DNA of 64,000 bases from Georgenia satyanarayanai (GCF_009193135.1 NZ_VUKC01000014.1:1-64000); one strand, 5' to 3'; counted from the stretch's first letter, positions 51,296-60,524 are shown. Numbers and translations: made by a program. The notes: generated by a model from the sequence alone, not told the origin.

Positions 51296-54200
51296 ATGTC
51301 GGCCGCTGACGCCGGCGCCGCCACGACCCTCGCGGTCGTGGTGAGCCCCGGCGTCTCGCCGTACCTGCCGCGGACGCTGCGGGGGCTGGCGGAGCAGACA
51401 CGCCCCGTCGGGACCGTCCTCGTCGTCGACACCAGCGCCCCCGGGCGCGAGGTGGGCACCGGCGTCCCGGTCCACGAGGCGATCGACGCCGCGGGCCTGC
51501 GTGAGGTCTCCGCCGTGCGGGTGCTCCAGGTCCCCGCCCCGCGGACCTTCGGCGCGGCCGTGCGGGCCGCGCTCGCCGAGCACGCCGGCGAGGAGGCGCC
51601 CTGGCTGTGGCTGCTCCACGACGACTCCGCACCCGAGCCCCGTGCCCACGCCGAGCTCCTCCGTGCGGGGGAGTCGGGTCCCTCGGTCGCGGTCGCGGGC
51701 CCCAAGCAGCGCGACTGGGCACGCCCCGACCTCCTCCTCGAGGCGGGCGTCCGCGCGACGTCCACCGGCCGGCGCGTGCCGGACATCGAGAACGGCGAGA
51801 TCGACCAGGGGCAGCACGACGCCCGCGAGGACGTCCTCGCCGTCGGGACCGCCGGTGCCCTCGTCCGGCGGACGTTCTGGGACGAGCTCGGCGGGCCGGA
51901 CCCCGCCCTCGGCCCCTTCGGCGACGGCCTGGACCTGTCCCAACGCGCCTGGCTCGCCGGGCACCGTGTCGTCGTCGTCCCGGGCGCCGTCGTCCACCAC
52001 GCCCGGGCCTCCTTCCAGGGCCTGCGCGACCTCTCCTCCGCGCGGCCGGACCCGCAGACCGTGCCGGACCCGCGCCGCTCCTTCGCCGCCCGACGCCGCT
52101 CCCAGCTCTTCCTGTGGCTCACCTCGACCCCGTGGTACTGGGTGCCGCTCGTCGTCCTGGCCATCCTCGCGCTCGCGCCGGTGCGGGCGCTGTGGCGCGT
52201 GGCGACCAAGGAGATCGGGCTCGTGAGCGCCGAGATGCGTGCCGCGGCCGAGGTGCTGGCCCGTCCGGCGGCCGTGTGGCGCGCCCGGCGCCGCCACCGG
52301 GCCACGCGCCGGGTGCCGCTGCGCTACCTGCGCCCGCTGCGCGCCTCCTGGCGCGACGTCGCGCGCGCCAAGCGCGACGAGCGTCGGTCCCAGGCGGCGG
52401 GCCGTTCCCACCGCGTCGCCCCGAGCGAGCTGGAGATCCGCGAGCGCGCCGCCCTCGCCCGACGGCGTCGCGGGACCCTGTCCCTCGTGCTCCTCGGCCT
52501 CGCCGCCGTCGCGCTCGTCGCCCTCGGCCCGCTGCTCACCGCGGGGGCGCTGCGCGGAGGTGCGCTCGCCCCGCTCGACGCCGCCGCACGGGAGCTGTGG
52601 CGGACCGCCACCTCGGGCTGGGTGCCCGCGGGCCTCGGTCACGCCGGCCCTGCCGACCCGCTGCTCGCCGTCCTCGCCGTCGCCGCGCTCCCGCTGGCCG
52701 GTGCGAGCGGCAGCGTCCTCACGACGGCGCTGCTCGTCCTCGCCGTGCCGGTCGCCGGCCTGGGCGCCTGGTTCGCCGCCGGCGCCGCCACCCGCTCGGT
52801 GCTCCTGCGCGCGTGGGCCGCTGTCGTGTGGGCGCTGGCCCCGGCGCTGCTCGTGGGCCTGGGCCAGGGCCGGCTCGGCGCCGTCCTCGCCCACCTCGCC
52901 CTGCCCTGGGCCGCCCTGGGCGTCGCCCGGGCGGTGGGCGTGCACCGCCGCGACGTCATCCTCTCCGGGCTCGTCGACGCCCGGCGGGCGGACGACGACG
53001 AGCCCGCGCAGCTCCCGGCCGCGGCTGCCCCGGCGGCCCCCGCGCCCACCGCCGCCGGCTCCATCGCCGCGGCAGCCGGCGGTGGCCTGGCGCTCGCCGT
53101 CGCGTGCGCGGGCGCGCCGGTGCTCCTGCCGGCGGCGGTGGTCGTCCTCGTCCTCCTCGCGCTCGTCGTACCGCGCCGACGGCGTCTCCTCGCGCTCATC
53201 GCCCTGCCCGCGCTCCTCCTCCTCGGCCCGCTGCTGACCGCGGCGCTCGACACCCTGCCCGAGGGCGGCTGGCGCGTGCTCGTCGCCGACCCCGGGGTGC
53301 CGCTCGCGTCCGACCCGGGAGCCGCCTGGCTCGCGGCCCTCGGCTGGCCCGTCGCCCTGCCCGGGCTGGCCGGTCTCGACGGGCCCTGGCTCACCGTCGT
53401 CGCGCTGGCCGGCGGCGCCGCCGCGGCCTTCGCCGCGGTCCTCGCGCTGCTGCGCGGCTCGGGTCGCGCGCGGGCCGTCCGCGCCGGCTGGGTCGCCGTC
53501 GTCGTCGGGCTGGTGACTGCGCTGCTCTCCACGCGCACGCCGGTGGCCGTCGGCCGCGACCTCGCCGGCGAGGCGCAGGTCGTCCACGGCTGGGCCGGGG
53601 CCGGGACCTCGCTCGCGCTCCTCGGGCTGCTCGTCGCGACGACGGCCGGCGGCGACGGGCTGCGGGAGTGGCTCACCGCACGCAGCTTCGGCTGGCGCCA
53701 GCTCTCCGCGGGCGTCGTCACCGCCGTCATGGTGCTCGGCCCGCTCGCGACCGCGGGCGCGTGGCTCGCCACGGTCGTCGACCAGCGCGTCGAGGAGGGG
53801 ACCCTCCTCGCCCTCGAGGGGCGCGACGCACCGCCGGTCCCGGCCCTCGCCCGCGAGATCCAGACGAGCCCCGACCGCTCACGCGTGCTCGCGCTGCATG
53901 CCGAGGGCGAGACCGTCCGGCCCGAGGTGTGGCGCCACAACGGCCCCCAGCTGGGCGAGACCTCGACGGTGGTCGCGGCGCGGGGGCTCACGGCCGACGG
54001 CACCCCCGGCGAGCCCGACGACGCCACCGCCGAGCTGCACGGGCTCGTCGCCGAGCTCGCCACCGGGACGGCGGACGCGGCGGGCGAGCAGCTCGGCGAC
54101 CTCGCCGTCGGCGTCGTGCTCGTCCCGCCCAGCGCGGACGCCACGACCACCCGCCAGGACCTCGTCGCGCGCCTCGACGCGACCGCCGGGCTGGAGCGGG

Positions 54201-54616
54201 TGACGGAGAACGCCTCCGGTGCCATCTGGCGCACGTCCCGGTCCGCGGGGACCGCCGGCGCGGCGCAGTCGGTGGGCCGTGCCCGGGTCGTGTCCGCGGC
54301 GGGGGACGTCCTCGCCACCCTCCCCGCGCGCCCGGTCGGCGCGAGCGGACGGGTCGACGCGGGGGAGGAGGGTCGTCTCCTCGTCCTCGCCGAACGGGCC
54401 GACACCGCCTGGCGGGCGACCTACAACGGCAGGTCGCTGCGTGCGACGACGGACGGGTGGAGGCAGGCCTTCGAGCTGCCCGCCCACACCGGCCGCCTCG
54501 AGATCACCTACGAGCCGGCGTGGCTCATGCCGTGGCGCGTCGCCCAGGCGGTGGGCCTGGGGCTCGTCGTGCTGCTCGCGGTGCCCGTGCGCCGCCGGCG
54601 GGAGGAGACGACATGA
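51296..54616 (+). CDS. Giant membrane-bound glycosyltransferase family 2
   Basis: Protein of 1106 residues. The N-terminal GT2 domain (residues 10-270) starts LAVVVSPGVSPYLPRTLRGL and includes LWLLHDDSAPEP as DxD region and DGLDLSQRAWLAGHRVVVVP. Between about 285 and 820 there are around a dozen hydrophobic segments. The C-terminal 270 residues form an extracytoplasmic domain (TWRATYNGRSL-like end) and one last membrane segment with a basic tail. Such proteins sit next to whiB2 in many actinobacteria and are presumed to make a cell-wall glycan. No ribosome site precedes ATG 51296, which lies six bases after the whiB2 stop. Confidence 0.87.
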   Translation: MSAADAGAATTLAVVVSPGVSPYLPRTLRGLAEQTRPVGTVLVVDTSAPGREVGTGVPVHEAIDAAGLREVSAVRVLQVPAPRTFGAAVRAALAEHAGEEAPWLWLLHDDSAPEPRAHAELLRAGESGPSVAVAGPKQRDWARPDLLLEAGVRATSTGRRVPDIENGEIDQGQHDAREDVLAVGTAGALVRRTFWDELGGPDPALGPFGDGLDLSQRAWLAGHRVVVVPGAVVHHARASFQGLRDLSSARPDPQTVPDPRRSFAARRRSQLFLWLTSTPWYWVPLVVLAILALAPVRALWRVATKEIGLVSAEMRAAAEVLARPAAVWRARRRHRATRRVPLRYLRPLRASWRDVARAKRDERRSQAAGRSHRVAPSELEIRERAALARRRRGTLSLVLLGLAAVALVALGPLLTAGALRGGALAPLDAAARELWRTATSGWVPAGLGHAGPADPLLAVLAVAALPLAGASGSVLTTALLVLAVPVAGLGAWFAAGAATRSVLLRAWAAVVWALAPALLVGLGQGRLGAVLAHLALPWAALGVARAVGVHRRDVILSGLVDARRADDDEPAQLPAAAAPAAPAPTAAGSIAAAAGGGLALAVACAGAPVLLPAAVVVLVLLALVVPRRRRLLALIALPALLLLGPLLTAALDTLPEGGWRVLVADPGVPLASDPGAAWLAALGWPVALPGLAGLDGPWLTVVALAGGAAAAFAAVLALLRGSGRARAVRAGWVAVVVGLVTALLSTRTPVAVGRDLAGEAQVVHGWAGAGTSLALLGLLVATTAGGDGLREWLTARSFGWRQLSAGVVTAVMVLGPLATAGAWLATVVDQRVEEGTLLALEGRDAPPVPALAREIQTSPDRSRVLALHAEGETVRPEVWRHNGPQLGETSTVVAARGLTADGTPGEPDDATAELHGLVAELATGTADAAGEQLGDLAVGVVLVPPSADATTTRQDLVARLDATAGLERVTENASGAIWRTSRSAGTAGAAQSVGRARVVSAAGDVLATLPARPVGASGRVDAGEEGRLLVLAERADTAWRATYNGRSLRATTDGWRQAFELPAHTGRLEITYEPAWLMPWRVAQAVGLGLVVLLAVPVRRRREETT

Positions 54617-56178
54617 GCGACCCCACCAACCGCCGGGTCCTGCGCCGGGTGACCACCGCCGTCTCCGGGGCCGTCCTGCTCGCCGCGGCCGCCGGTGTCG
54701 CGCTCGCGGGCGAGACGGTGCCCGTGGACGCCGTCGCGGTCGCCGACGTCGTCGTGCCCGTGGAGGCCGCCACCCTCGTCCAGGTCTGCCCCGGGCCGCC
54801 GCGGCTCGCCACCGCCGTCGCCGGTGAGGACCTCGGCTACGACGAGTTTGACCCGGAGGGCTCGGGCACGCGCACGGTGCTCGACGCCGTCACGCTCGCC
54901 CGCAGCGACGACCAGCCGCCCGGCGCCCTCAGGGTGCGGCCGGGCCTCGATGCCCCGGCCGGGGAGGAGGTGCCTCTCGCGGCCGCCGCCCGCGTGGCGC
55001 AGCGCACCGACGTCGGCGAGACGACCGTCCTGGAGGCGGACCCGGTGCAGGACGTCGTCGCGCTCGCCGCGGGCACCAGCGTGGCCGTGACCGAGTCCGG
55101 CGACCTGCGAGGCCTGGTGGCGACGTCGTGCCAGGTCCCCGCCACGTCCGCGTGGCTCGTCGGCGGGTCCACCCAGCCCGGCGACTCCGCCCAGCTCGTC
55201 CTGTCGAACGTCGGGCAGACCCCGGCGAGCGTCACGCTCGCCGGGTGGGGCAGCACCGGCGCCCTCGACCTGTCCACCGCCGGGACGGTCCTCGTCCCGG
55301 CCGGCGGTCAGCGCATCGTCCTGCTCGAGGCCCTGGCCACCGACCCGAGGGTCGCGGTCCACGTCGCCGCGACCGGCGGTGAGGTGACCGCGCTCGTCCA
55401 GGACAGCCGGCTGCGGGGTCTCGTCCCCGGTGGGACCGACCTCGTCGCCCCCGCCGTCGCCCCCGCCGAGAGCGTCGTCGTCCCCGGGATCTTCCTCGGC
55501 CGCAGCTCGGGCGAGGAGGCCGACGCCCCCGCCGTGCGCGTCGTCAACCCCGGCGAGGAGACGGCGACCGTCACCCTCGAGCTCCTCGGGACCGAAGGGC
55601 CCGAGCCCGTGCCCGGTGCCGAGGACCTCGTGCTCGACCCCGGCGCCGTCGTCGACGTCTCCCTCACCGGGATCCCCGTGGGGGCGTGGTCGGCGGTCGT
55701 GAGCGCCGACCGTCCCGTCACCGCTGCCGCCGTGACGACGACCGTCGGCAGCGCGAGCGAGGAGGACCCCGGCACCGCGCCGCTGGACCGGGCCTGGGCG
55801 CCGGCGAGCCCCGCCCTCGGCTCCGGCGTCGCCACGGTGCCCGGGGACGCCGTCTCCTCCGCGCTGCTCGTCCTGGCCAACCCGGACGCGGACGCGGTCG
55901 ACGTCGAGCTCGTCCCCGTGCTGCGTGACGGCACCCGCGGCACACCGGTGGACCGTACGCTCGACGCGCGCACGACCCTCCAGGAGGACGTGACGGCCCT
56001 CGCCGACGGGGAGGTGGCCGCGCTGGAGGTGCGGGCGGCCGGCGGCACCGTGCACGGTGGGCTCATGCTCTCGGCGGCCGCCCCCGACGGCAGCCTCATG
56101 TCCTTCGTGCCGCTCGTCGAGGACGCCCGGACGGCCACCGCCGTCCCGCTCGCCCCTGCCCCGCGCACGCTCGGCTGA
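54613..56178 (+). CDS. DUF5719 secreted or membrane-anchored protein
   Basis: Protein of 521 residues. An N-terminal hydrophobic helix (VSGAVLLAAAAGVALAG, residues 14-30) works as signal or anchor. The rest is all-beta, with repeated strands (SAQLVLSNVGQTPASVTLAGW, SALLVLANPDADAVDVELVP) and a cysteine pair (VQVCPGPPRL, ATSCQVPAT) likely to form a disulfide. This is the DUF5719 arrangement next to GT2 and whiB2. ATG 54613 overlaps the GT2 stop, so they probably work together in wall polymer synthesis. No catalytic motif is seen. Confidence 0.85.
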   Translation: MSDPTNRRVLRRVTTAVSGAVLLAAAAGVALAGETVPVDAVAVADVVVPVEAATLVQVCPGPPRLATAVAGEDLGYDEFDPEGSGTRTVLDAVTLARSDDQPPGALRVRPGLDAPAGEEVPLAAAARVAQRTDVGETTVLEADPVQDVVALAAGTSVAVTESGDLRGLVATSCQVPATSAWLVGGSTQPGDSAQLVLSNVGQTPASVTLAGWGSTGALDLSTAGTVLVPAGGQRIVLLEALATDPRVAVHVAATGGEVTALVQDSRLRGLVPGGTDLVAPAVAPAESVVVPGIFLGRSSGEEADAPAVRVVNPGEETATVTLELLGTEGPEPVPGAEDLVLDPGAVVDVSLTGIPVGAWSAVVSADRPVTAAAVTTTVGSASEEDPGTAPLDRAWAPASPALGSGVATVPGDAVSSALLVLANPDADAVDVELVPVLRDGTRGTPVDRTLDARTTLQEDVTALADGEVAALEVRAAGGTVHGGLMLSAAAPDGSLMSFVPLVEDARTATAVPLAPAPRTLG

Positions 56179-56184
56179 GGCGGC

Positions 56185-56613
56185 TCAGAGGTCGTCGGGG
56201 TCGCGGCCCAGGAGGTGGGCCACCTGCTCCCGGACGACCTCCTCGACGAGCGCGTGGAGCTCGGTGGTGTCCTCGCAGCGGGACTGGATGGGCCGGCGGT
56301 AGAGGACGACCCGGTCGGTGAGGCCGGCGGCCGGGTCGGCCGGGAAGTACCGGCCCAGGGCGACGGCGTCCTGCTCCCACGGGCTGGGGTCAGACGGCGG
56401 CACCTCCTCGACGCCGAACTCGACCGCCGACAGCTGGCGCGACCAGCGCTTCTCCAACCGCTCGACGGCAGCGAGCACGGCGTCGTCGAACTCCTCGCTG
56501 CGGGTGCGCCACCCCGGGAGGGTCGGCGGCAGCAGGGGGCCGCGCAGCCCGCGGCCACGGCGGTCTCGCCGGCGCGCGAGGCGCCGGGACGGGATCACGA
56601 GGTCGTCGGGCAC
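56185..56613 (-). CDS. Degenerate zincin-like metallopeptidase family protein
   Basis: Protein of 142 residues of the small zincin-like family (PF06262 type). The N-terminal 25 residues are basic, followed by SEEFDDAVLAAVERLEKRW. The conserved block ends with LHALVEEVVREQVAHLLGRD. True members have HExxH; here the first His is Arg (REQVAH), while Glu and the second His remain, so zinc catalysis is doubtful. GTG 56613 follows TAGCAT by six bases and is probably leaderless. It converges with DUF5719 across 6 bases and diverges from DUF3499. Confidence 0.82.
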   Translation of the reverse strand: MPDDLVIPSRRLARRRDRRGRGLRGPLLPPTLPGWRTRSEEFDDAVLAAVERLEKRWSRQLSAVEFGVEEVPPSDPSPWEQDAVALGRYFPADPAAGLTDRVVLYRRPIQSRCEDTTELHALVEEVVREQVAHLLGRDPDDL

Positions 56614-56619
56614 CCCCCG

Positions 56620-56625
56620 ATGCTA
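56620..56625 (-). promoter_or_regulatory. -10 element of a leaderless promoter
   Basis: TAGCAT on the minus strand, six bases before GTG 56613. Confidence 0.6.
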
Positions 56626-56678
56626 CGGCCCTGGGGCGGCTCCGGCGTGGCCGTGCCGGTGGTGTCCGCGCGACGTTG

Positions 56679-56684
56679 TACCGT
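56679..56684 (+). promoter_or_regulatory. -10 element of a leaderless promoter for DUF3499
   Basis: TACCGT is followed by exactly six bases before GTG 56691. Confidence 0.6.
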
Positions 56685-56690
56685 CGGGGC

Positions 56691-57092
56691 GTGAGACCTT
56701 CCCGCCACTGCACGCGCGCTGCCTGCGGCCGTCCCGCCGTGGCGACCCTCACCTACGTGTACGCCGACTCCACCGCCGTCCTCGGCCCGCTCGCCACCCA
56801 GTCCGAGCCGCACTCCTACGACCTGTGCGAGGAGCACGCGCACCGGCTCACCGCCCCGCGCGGCTGGGAGGTCGTCCGGCTCGCCACCGAGTTCGTGCCG
56901 GCCCCGCCCAGTGCCGACGACATCGAGGCGCTGGCCGACGCCGTGCGGGAGGCCTCCCGGACCCCTCCCGGGCCCTCGGTGCCTGCCACCCGCCCCGGCA
57001 CCGTCACCCCGGCACCGGTCACCCACCGCCTGCCCGAGCCCGAGCTCGGACGCCGCGGCCATCTCCGGGTGCTGCCCGGCGAGGCCGACTGA
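56691..57092 (+). CDS. DUF3499 family protein
   Basis: Protein of 133 residues. The N-terminal 65 residues have the family hallmark: two early cysteines in CTRAACGRPAV, then ATLTYVYADSTAVLGPLA and EPHSYDLCEEHAHRL with another Cys and His, suggesting a small zinc-binding fold. The C-terminal half is Pro/Thr-rich and variable. No ribosome site is present, and the -10 element fixes the start at GTG 56691 as leaderless. The gene is always close to whiB2 and phosphomannomutase in actinobacteria; here Trm112 follows instead. Confidence 0.9.
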   Translation: MRPSRHCTRAACGRPAVATLTYVYADSTAVLGPLATQSEPHSYDLCEEHAHRLTAPRGWEVVRLATEFVPAPPSADDIEALADAVREASRTPPGPSVPATRPGTVTPAPVTHRLPEPELGRRGHLRVLPGEAD

Positions 57093-57103
57093 CCCCGGCG
57101 ACT

Positions 57104-57109
57104 ACGCTG
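57104..57109 (+). promoter_or_regulatory. -10 element upstream of the Trm112 gene
   Basis: TACGCT lies 39 bases before ATG 57149, with GGAG at a good distance from the start. Confidence 0.45.
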
Positions 57110-57148
57110 GAGGCCTGCGCACCGGGCGCAGGGAGACGGAGCGACGTG

Positions 57149-57352
57149 ATGAGTGCGAGCGAGCAGCCGGCGACGATCGAGCCCTGGGTGCGGGACATCC
57201 TGCGCTGCCCCGTCACGGGTGCCGAGCTCGTCGAGGGCACCGCTCCGGACGGCACGCCCGAGCTGCGCTCCACCGACCCGCAGCGTCCGCTGGCCTACCC
57301 GGTCCGCGAGGGCGTGCCCGTGCTCCTCGCCGAGGAGGCCCGCGAGCTCTGA
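57149..57352 (+). CDS. Trm112-family small protein
   Basis: Protein of 67 residues. The fold is seen in WVRDILRCPVTGAELV, LRSTDPQRPLAYPVREGVPVLLAEEA, the usual strand-helix order of Trm112/YcaR. Typical members have four cysteines for zinc; only the one in RCPVTG is present, as in many bacterial homologues. Such proteins are chaperone-like activators of methyltransferases. ATG 57149 has GGAG seven bases upstream. It follows DUF3499 and precedes a convergent acyltransferase. Confidence 0.87.
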   Translation: MSASEQPATIEPWVRDILRCPVTGAELVEGTAPDGTPELRSTDPQRPLAYPVREGVPVLLAEEAREL

Positions 57353-57367
57353 CCCGGCGCTCGCGGC

Positions 57368-59446
57368 TCAGCGGACGAGCGGTGCCAGGGCCTCCTCCAG
57401 GTGGGGGGCCAGCGTGCGGACGTACGTCGCCGTGAGGTGGTGCGAGTCGCTGTGGGTGAGCACCCCGCCGACCACCGGCACGCAGTCCTCACGCGGGCAG
57501 ACGAACTCGTTGAGGTCGACGACGTCGACCTCGGGGACGAGGGCCGCCCCCGCTCGGAGCATCGGCGTCCCCGAGCGCGCGACTGCGCTGTCCCGGTCGA
57601 GCGCGCAGGCGCTGAGGTCGTCCTGGTGCTGGGCGACGCACTCCGGGGCGTTGACGACGAGGCGTGGGGTGTCGAGTATGGCGACGACGTCGACGCCGGA
57701 CTCCTCCAGCGCACGCCAGTTGGCGGCGCTGCCCTCCGCGAGCCCGGGCACGGACTCCTCCCGGCTCAGCGGAGCACCGTCCCCGGGCAGCTGGTAGGTC
57801 CCGTTGGCACTGACGACGACGACGTCGGGCTGCTGGTCGACGAGGCGTGCGCGGACGTCCGCCTGCCAGGCGTGGCAGCTGTCGTACGGCTGGTCGGAGC
57901 TGCTGTCCCACGTGAGCACGTCGGCGAAGATGCAGCTCGACTTCGTGTAGGTCTCCAGGCGCCAGCCGTTCTGCTCGGCGAGCACGTCGAGGGCGGGCTG
58001 CCAGTGCGCGGCGTGGGAGTCGCCGACGAGCGCGACCACGGTGTCGGAGTCCGGGTCGCCGTAGGTGCAGCTGGCGACCTCGGCACTGCGCTGGTCCTGG
58101 TGGCAGCCGTCGGCGTACATGTCGGCGACGTCCTCGGGGGCGTCGGCGAGCGCGGGCGTGATCGAGGCGACGCTGTCCACCGGCTCGCCGGCGTCCGCGG
58201 CGGCCGGGTCGTCGCCGAGAACCGCGGCACCGGGGGCGGGACCGTCCGTGACGCTCGCACGGTTCGTCGCCACGGTGAGCGCCCCGGCACCGGCCAGGCC
58301 CACGGCCACGCACACGAGGCCGAGCACAGCCGCCCGCCACGGCACGGCGAAGCGGGGAGAGCGGTGGAAGGGGCGCTCGACCAGCCGGTAGGTGAGCCAG
58401 GCCGGGACCACCGAGGCCGCGACGACGAGCAGGCCCGTGATGACGGGAAGCGTGCCGTCGCTGCCCCACACCGCCGTCGCGACGACGAGCAGCGGCCAGT
58501 GCCACAGGTACAGCGAGTAGGACCAGGCGCCCACGTGCTGCATGGGCGCGGCGGTCAGCGGCCCGAGCTCACCGCGTCCGTCGCCGCTGCCCGCGAGGAG
58601 GACGGCGGCGGCACCGAGGGTGGGGACGAGGGCGGCCGCGCCGGGGAACGTCGTGGCGGCGTCGAAGGTGAGGGCGGCGTAGCCGATCGCGGCCAGGCCG
58701 GCCCAGCCGAGGACGGTCCTGGCCGGGCGGGAGAGCCGGTCGGCGTGGACCACGAGGACGGCGAGGACGGCTCCGACGGCCATCTCCCACAGCCGCGTCG
58801 TGGTGACGAAGTACGCGGCGCCGGGGTCCGCCGTCGTCAGGTGCACCGACCAGAGGAAGGAGGGGACGGCGATGACGAGGAGGCCGAGCAGGAGGCGGCG
58901 GGAGGCGCTGCCGCGGCGCCAGCGCCAGAACAGCGCGACGATGAGCAGCGGCCACACGATGTAGAACTGCTCCTCGACGGCGAGGGACCAGAAGTGCTGG
59001 AGCGGGCTGGCGGCCGACTCCGCGGCGAGGTAGTCGACCGAGCGGTCCGCCAGGCGCCAGTTGACGAGGTACACCGAGCTGGCGGCGATGTCGCCCGCGA
59101 TGTCACGCCAGCGCGTCACCGGGAGGAACAGCAGCGTGAGAGCCGCGACCGTGACGAAGACGACGGCGGTCGCGGGCAGCAGCCGCTTGGCGCGGCGCGC
59201 GTAGAAACGGCTCAGGCTGAGCCGCCCGGTGCGCTCCACCTCACGGACGATGAGGCCGGTGATGAGGAAGCCGGAGATCACGAAGAAGACGTCCACCCCG
59301 ACGAACCCGCCGGGCAGGACGGGCACCCCCGCGTGGTAAAGCAGGACGAGCGCCACTGCCACGGCGCGCAGGCCCTGGACGTCACCGCGGAAGCGGGTCG
59401 CGGGGGAGGACGCGGGGGCCGCGACGGGTGTCGTGGCTGCGGTCAT
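57368..59446 (-). CDS. Acyltransferase-3 / SGNH-domain polysaccharide acetyltransferase, second copy
   Basis: Membrane protein of 692 residues, paralogous to the gene at 17330-19435. The acyltransferase-3 domain has FRGDVQGLRAVAVALVLLYH, GFVGVDVFFVISGFLIT, FYARRAKRLLPA and SLAVEEQFYIVWPL. The extracellular SGNH domain has VALVGDSHAAHW near residue 476 and DSHHLT near residue 667, so the Ser-Asp-His triad is intact, unlike the first copy. ATG 59446 has GGAGAGG eight bases upstream. It probably O-acetylates a surface glycan. No neighbouring polysaccharide genes are on its strand. Confidence 0.92.
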   Translation of the reverse strand: MTAATTPVAAPASSPATRFRGDVQGLRAVAVALVLLYHAGVPVLPGGFVGVDVFFVISGFLITGLIVREVERTGRLSLSRFYARRAKRLLPATAVVFVTVAALTLLFLPVTRWRDIAGDIAASSVYLVNWRLADRSVDYLAAESAASPLQHFWSLAVEEQFYIVWPLLIVALFWRWRRGSASRRLLLGLLVIAVPSFLWSVHLTTADPGAAYFVTTTRLWEMAVGAVLAVLVVHADRLSRPARTVLGWAGLAAIGYAALTFDAATTFPGAAALVPTLGAAAVLLAGSGDGRGELGPLTAAPMQHVGAWSYSLYLWHWPLLVVATAVWGSDGTLPVITGLLVVAASVVPAWLTYRLVERPFHRSPRFAVPWRAAVLGLVCVAVGLAGAGALTVATNRASVTDGPAPGAAVLGDDPAAADAGEPVDSVASITPALADAPEDVADMYADGCHQDQRSAEVASCTYGDPDSDTVVALVGDSHAAHWQPALDVLAEQNGWRLETYTKSSCIFADVLTWDSSSDQPYDSCHAWQADVRARLVDQQPDVVVVSANGTYQLPGDGAPLSREESVPGLAEGSAANWRALEESGVDVVAILDTPRLVVNAPECVAQHQDDLSACALDRDSAVARSGTPMLRAGAALVPEVDVVDLNEFVCPREDCVPVVGGVLTHSDSHHLTATYVRTLAPHLEEALAPLVR

Positions 59447-59560
59447 GCGAAAGCCTCTCCGTCCTGCTCGACCTGCCGGGCGAGTCCCGCCGGGTGCCAC
59501 CCGGCGCCCACGGCCTCCCAACTGTACGTCGTGCGGGACGCAGCTGCCCCGGCATGACGG

Positions 59561-59593
59561 CGGCCCCGCCGCCCGGGTGGGGCAGCGGGGCCG
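59561..59593 (-). terminator. Stem-loop after the proVWX-type operon
   Basis: CGGCCCCGC (59561-59569) pairs with GCGGGGCCG (59585-59593) around a 15-base loop. It lies 20 bases after the binding-protein stop on the minus strand. Confidence 0.6.
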
Positions 59594-59612
59594 TCGCGGG
59601 GCACCGGGTCGG

Positions 59613-60524
59613 TCAGCCGATGACGGAGTCGACGAAGTCGGGGTTCGCCTCGAGCCACTGGTCCACGGCGGCGTCGTTGTCCGAGCCGTCCAGCTCGTTG
59701 AACATGATGTTCTCGAGCTCGTGGAGCTGGTCGTCGGTCATCGTGAAGCTCGCCATCCACTCGGCGACGTCCGGGTAGGTGTCGGAGAAGCCGGCGGTGC
59801 CGTAGGTGAAGATGTCGTCCGGCTCCCCGAGGGCGCCCTCGGGGTCCTCGAGGTCCTTGATCGGGAACTCGTCGTAGGCCCAGTGCGGACGCCACAGGGT
59901 GACGGCGACGTTCTCGCCGGCGTCGACGGCCGCGCGCAGCTCGGTGAGCATCGCGGGGGTGGAGGAGACGAGGTAGTCCATGCCGTCCAGGCCGTAGGTC
60001 GGGATGACCTGCTCCTGGGTGATCTTCGTCAGCCCGGCACCGGACTCGATGCCCACGAGGCGGTTGCCGAAGAGCTCGGCGTTGTCGGCGAGCTCGGCGA
60101 GGGAGTCGATCGGGGCGTCCTCGTTGACCGCGATGGTGAGCGGGGCCTCCTGGAACCAGCTGCCGAGCTCCTCGAGGTCGTCACCGTACTGCTCGAGGTA
60201 GTGGCCGTGGGTGTTGGGCAGCCAGGTGTCGAAGTTGACGTCGTAGTCGCCCTGCGCGAGGCCGGTGAAGACCACGCCGGCGTCCGCCGTCTCCATCTCC
60301 ACCTCGTAGCCCTGCTCCTCGAGGATGTGCTGCCACAGGTGGGAGACGGCGATGCCCTCCTCCCAGCCGGAGTGGATGCCGATGGTGATGGGGCCCGCGT
60401 CCGCGCCGGTGGTGGCGTCCGTGGAGCCGCCCTCGTCGGCGGACTCGCCGCCGCAGGCGGCGAGGGTGAGGGCCAGGGCGCTGGCGGAGGCGATGAGCGC
60501 TCCGCGGCGTCGGGTGTTCTTCAT
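59613..60524 (-). CDS. proX: Glycine betaine/choline-type binding lipoprotein (ProX/OpuAC)
   Basis: Extracellular lipoprotein of 303 residues with lipobox LAACGG (Cys near residue 22) and an acidic Gly/Ser linker. The OpuAC fold shows TIGIHSGWEEGIAVSHLWQH, NFDTWLPNTHGHYLEQYG and VTLWRPHWAYDEF, whose Trp and Tyr residues form the aromatic cage for quaternary amines. It is the third gene of a V-W-X operon, and the permease ends 76 bases upstream. Family evidence supports compatible-solute uptake for osmoprotection. Confidence 0.9.
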   Translation of the reverse strand: MKNTRRRGALIASASALALTLAACGGESADEGGSTDATTGADAGPITIGIHSGWEEGIAVSHLWQHILEEQGYEVEMETADAGVVFTGLAQGDYDVNFDTWLPNTHGHYLEQYGDDLEELGSWFQEAPLTIAVNEDAPIDSLAELADNAELFGNRLVGIESGAGLTKITQEQVIPTYGLDGMDYLVSSTPAMLTELRAAVDAGENVAVTLWRPHWAYDEFPIKDLEDPEGALGEPDDIFTYGTAGFSDTYPDVAEWMASFTMTDDQLHELENIMFNELDGSDNDAAVDQWLEANPDFVDSVIG

